Origin: Flavobacterium selenitireducens
GTDB lineage: Bacteria > Bacteroidota > Bacteroidia > Flavobacteriales > Flavobacteriaceae
NCBI RefSeq assembly: GCF_014748335.1
Contig: NZ_JAAVIY010000010.1
Location: 1-64,000 of the forward strand
Direction of reading: 5' to 3'
DNA: 64,000 bases
Position numbers and translations under genes: made by a program. This document shows positions 62,289 to 64,000 of this stretch, piece by piece (positions within the stretch are counted from its first letter, which is position 1; every line of letters begins with the position of its first letter). The notes beneath the pieces were generated by a model that was not told the origin of the DNA, did no database searches, and saw only the letters and a program-made list of their open reading frames with translations.

Positions 62289-64000
62289 ATGAAGTACTTT
62301 TTTTTATTGGTGATAGCCGTTTTGTCCATTAATTCCGGAAATGCCCAGGATTATGCGAAACACAAGGTCGCCAAATCGGAAACCGTAACCCAGATAGCAA
62401 AAAAGTACAACGTCACGCCCTTCGACATCTATCGGTTGAATCCCGATGCCAAGAACGGCATAAAGGAAAACGATTTGTTGCTGATCCCGTCGGCAGGAAA
62501 ATCCGTTTCCACGTCAAAGGCAAAACCCAGGACACATCTTGTAGCGGCTGGCGAAACGCTTTACAGCATCGCGCGAAAATACGACGTCAGCGTCAAAGAC
62601 CTCGAGAAGGTCAATGCCGATCTCGTCAAAGCGGGACTCAAGACAGGGGAGACGATCAGTATTCCGGGAGGGACGGTCGATGGAGTGACCGAGAAAGCTA
62701 CGGAATCGGCTCCGAAAACAGCAAATGACGGCACCCACATTGTCCAGGCCGGAGAAACCAAATATTCGATTGCGAAAAAATATGGAATTTCGGTTTCTGA
62801 GCTGGAGAAGCAAAATCCGGCTATCGCGTCGGGATTGCAAAAAGGAGCAACGCTTCACGTCAAGTCTGAATCTGCTAAATCCGAAACGCGCGTCGTCGAG
62901 CGTCCGAAGCCCACGATCCAGGAAATCACTGTTCCCGCAAAACCGGACGTTGAAGTTGTCCGAAAGCCCGTCAAAGGCGGTTTCGCCAACTACGAAGTCA
63001 AGACCGGAGAGACGCTTTTCGGGCTTGCCAAAATGTTCAGCCTTAGCGAACAGCAACTTGTGGAGCTCAATCCGACGTTGAAAGATGGCGTGAAAACCGG
63101 CATGATCCTGAAAGTGCCAAGCAGAGGTTCGATGGCGATGGCAGAGCCGCGAAAGGATTATACGGATCTCACCAAAATAGCCAAAGGAGGCGACAAGAAA
63201 AAACTCGTGTTGCTTCTCCCGTTCAACGCTGCCAAAATCAGCGCCGATACCACGAAGGCGACAGCCGAAAGACTCAAGAAAGATGCGTTTATGAACCTTA
63301 CGCTCGATTTTTATTCGGGTGCGCTGATGGCGATCGATTCGGCTAAAACGCTGGGACTGAACCTCGACGTAAAGATTTTCGATACCGAGGAAAGCAAGGC
63401 TTCTTCAAAAGTGCTCGATATCATCAAGCAGCACGATCTTAAAAATGCCGATGCGGTGATCGGTCCGTTTTACCAGCAACATGCCGAGAAAGCGGCCGAG
63501 GAGCTCAACGCTGCCGGTGTCCCGGTGATCTCGCCACTTTCCAAGGAAGCTGCCAAAAAATTCAGCAATCTGTACCAGGCCATGCCGTCCGAACAATATA
63601 CAAAGCAAATGATGCTCGATTTCCTGACGGGCAAAGGCGGGAACATAATTGTCGTGAGCGATCCCAAACGCACCTCTAACAAAGAGTTTATCGGCGCCAA
63701 CTATCCGAATGTGAAGTTTGCCGAAGTAGACGCATCGGGTTCGGTCCCGGCCGATAAACTGCGGGCACTGCTTGTGAAGGACGTATCGAATTACATCATT
63801 CTCGACACCGAGAAAACGGGGATGATTTTAGGCACGACGAACCTATTGCTCAACGAAATCGCCAATTACAGGATCCAGATCGTCATCATAGAACCCAACG
63901 ACACGCTTGATTTCGAGGAAATCTCGATGAAGCGACTTACCGTATTGAAACTCATTTATCCGTCGATGACGCGCGATAACGAATCGGCCCAGGCGTTTCG
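62289..64000 (+). CDS. LysM / periplasmic-binding-protein fusion, 3' end beyond window
   Basis: At least 570 residues; the frame stays open to the end of the window. Signal peptide (FFLLVIAVLSINSGNAQD). Four LysM domains at about residues 23-66 (HKVAKSETVTQIAKKYNVTP), 80-125 (AAGETLYSIARKYDVSVKDL), 143-190 (QAGETKYSIAKKYGISVSEL) and 235-280 (KTGETLFGLAKMFSLSEQQL). From about residue 300 on it resembles type 1 periplasmic/amino-acid-binding proteins (LVLLLPFNAAKISADTTKA, DFYSGALMAIDSAKTLGLNL, ADAVIGPFYQQHAEKAAEEL, GVPVISPLSKEAAKKF). Such fusions are typical of Bacteroidota; the ligand is unknown. Confidence 0.9.
   Translation, partial: MKYFFLLVIAVLSINSGNAQDYAKHKVAKSETVTQIAKKYNVTPFDIYRLNPDAKNGIKENDLLLIPSAGKSVSTSKAKPRTHLVAAGETLYSIARKYDVSVKDLEKVNADLVKAGLKTGETISIPGGTVDGVTEKATESAPKTANDGTHIVQAGETKYSIAKKYGISVSELEKQNPAIASGLQKGATLHVKSESAKSETRVVERPKPTIQEITVPAKPDVEVVRKPVKGGFANYEVKTGETLFGLAKMFSLSEQQLVELNPTLKDGVKTGMILKVPSRGSMAMAEPRKDYTDLTKIAKGGDKKKLVLLLPFNAAKISADTTKATAERLKKDAFMNLTLDFYSGALMAIDSAKTLGLNLDVKIFDTEESKASSKVLDIIKQHDLKNADAVIGPFYQQHAEKAAEELNAAGVPVISPLSKEAAKKFSNLYQAMPSEQYTKQMMLDFLTGKGGNIIVVSDPKRTSNKEFIGANYPNVKFAEVDASGSVPADKLRALLVKDVSNYIILDTEKTGMILGTTNLLLNEIANYRIQIVIIEPNDTLDFEEISMKRLTVLKLIYPSMTRDNESAQAF

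Overview
The window comes from the chromosome of a gliding Bacteroidota, most likely a Flavobacterium-like member of the Flavobacteriaceae. Evidence: several secreted proteins end in type IX secretion (T9SS) sorting domains; there is a gldI-type gliding gene, a type III glutamine synthetase, SprB/HYR/delta-60 repeat proteins, many 'SCS' lipoproteins, and -7 promoter boxes of the TAnnTTTG type. The left end cuts through a T9SS surface protein and the right end through a LysM/periplasmic-binding-protein gene.

Layout. 1-9.7 kb: T9SS adhesin-like protein, outer-membrane barrel protein, PAS sensor kinase, LLM flavin monooxygenase, stand-alone condensation-type acyltransferase, CoA-binding protein and AraC regulator. 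9.7-19.4 kb: zinc-metalloprotease-like proteins, the fused acyl-CoA mutase IcmF, lipoproteins and a serine beta-lactamase-like hydrolase. 19.5-33.3 kb: a tRNA(Val), T9SS cargo, a sugar-dehydrogenase-like lipoprotein, a GT4/toroid glycosyltransferase, glutamine synthetase III and a 5 x 40-residue repeat protein. 33.4-45.2 kb: two tandem OmpA proteins, a PurM-like enzyme, an array of about 16 AT-rich 44-bp repeats, an nrnA-like/gldI/PPIase/PPIase cluster, ExbB-ExbD-CrcB and AlkB. 59.9-64 kb: guaA and two LysM proteins.

Between 45.3 and 59.96 kb lies a visibly AT-rich integrated island. It is bounded by a perfect 22-bp direct repeat (45307-45328 and 59940-59961) that contains the -7 promoter box and start codon of guaA. 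A tyrosine integrase sits just inside the left end. The cargo is a minus-strand block: serine recombinase, then a three-gene set matching the Detocs anti-phage two-component system (TPR histidine kinase DtcA, lone receiver DtcB, receiver-nucleosidase DtcC), then a YobI/KAP-type P-loop NTPase with two membrane segments inserted in the NTPase domain, and an AbiC-like membrane protein. The right part holds a lipoprotein, an XRE regulator with palindromic operators and three very small overlapping genes.

How it works together: the island looks like a defence island that inserted at the 5' end of guaA. It regenerates the guaA start codon and -7 box but replaces everything upstream, so guaA is now driven from island DNA. 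Detocs is known to destroy ATP on phage infection. The YobI/AbiC pair downstream in the same apparent operon is the best candidate for an undescribed or poorly described module.
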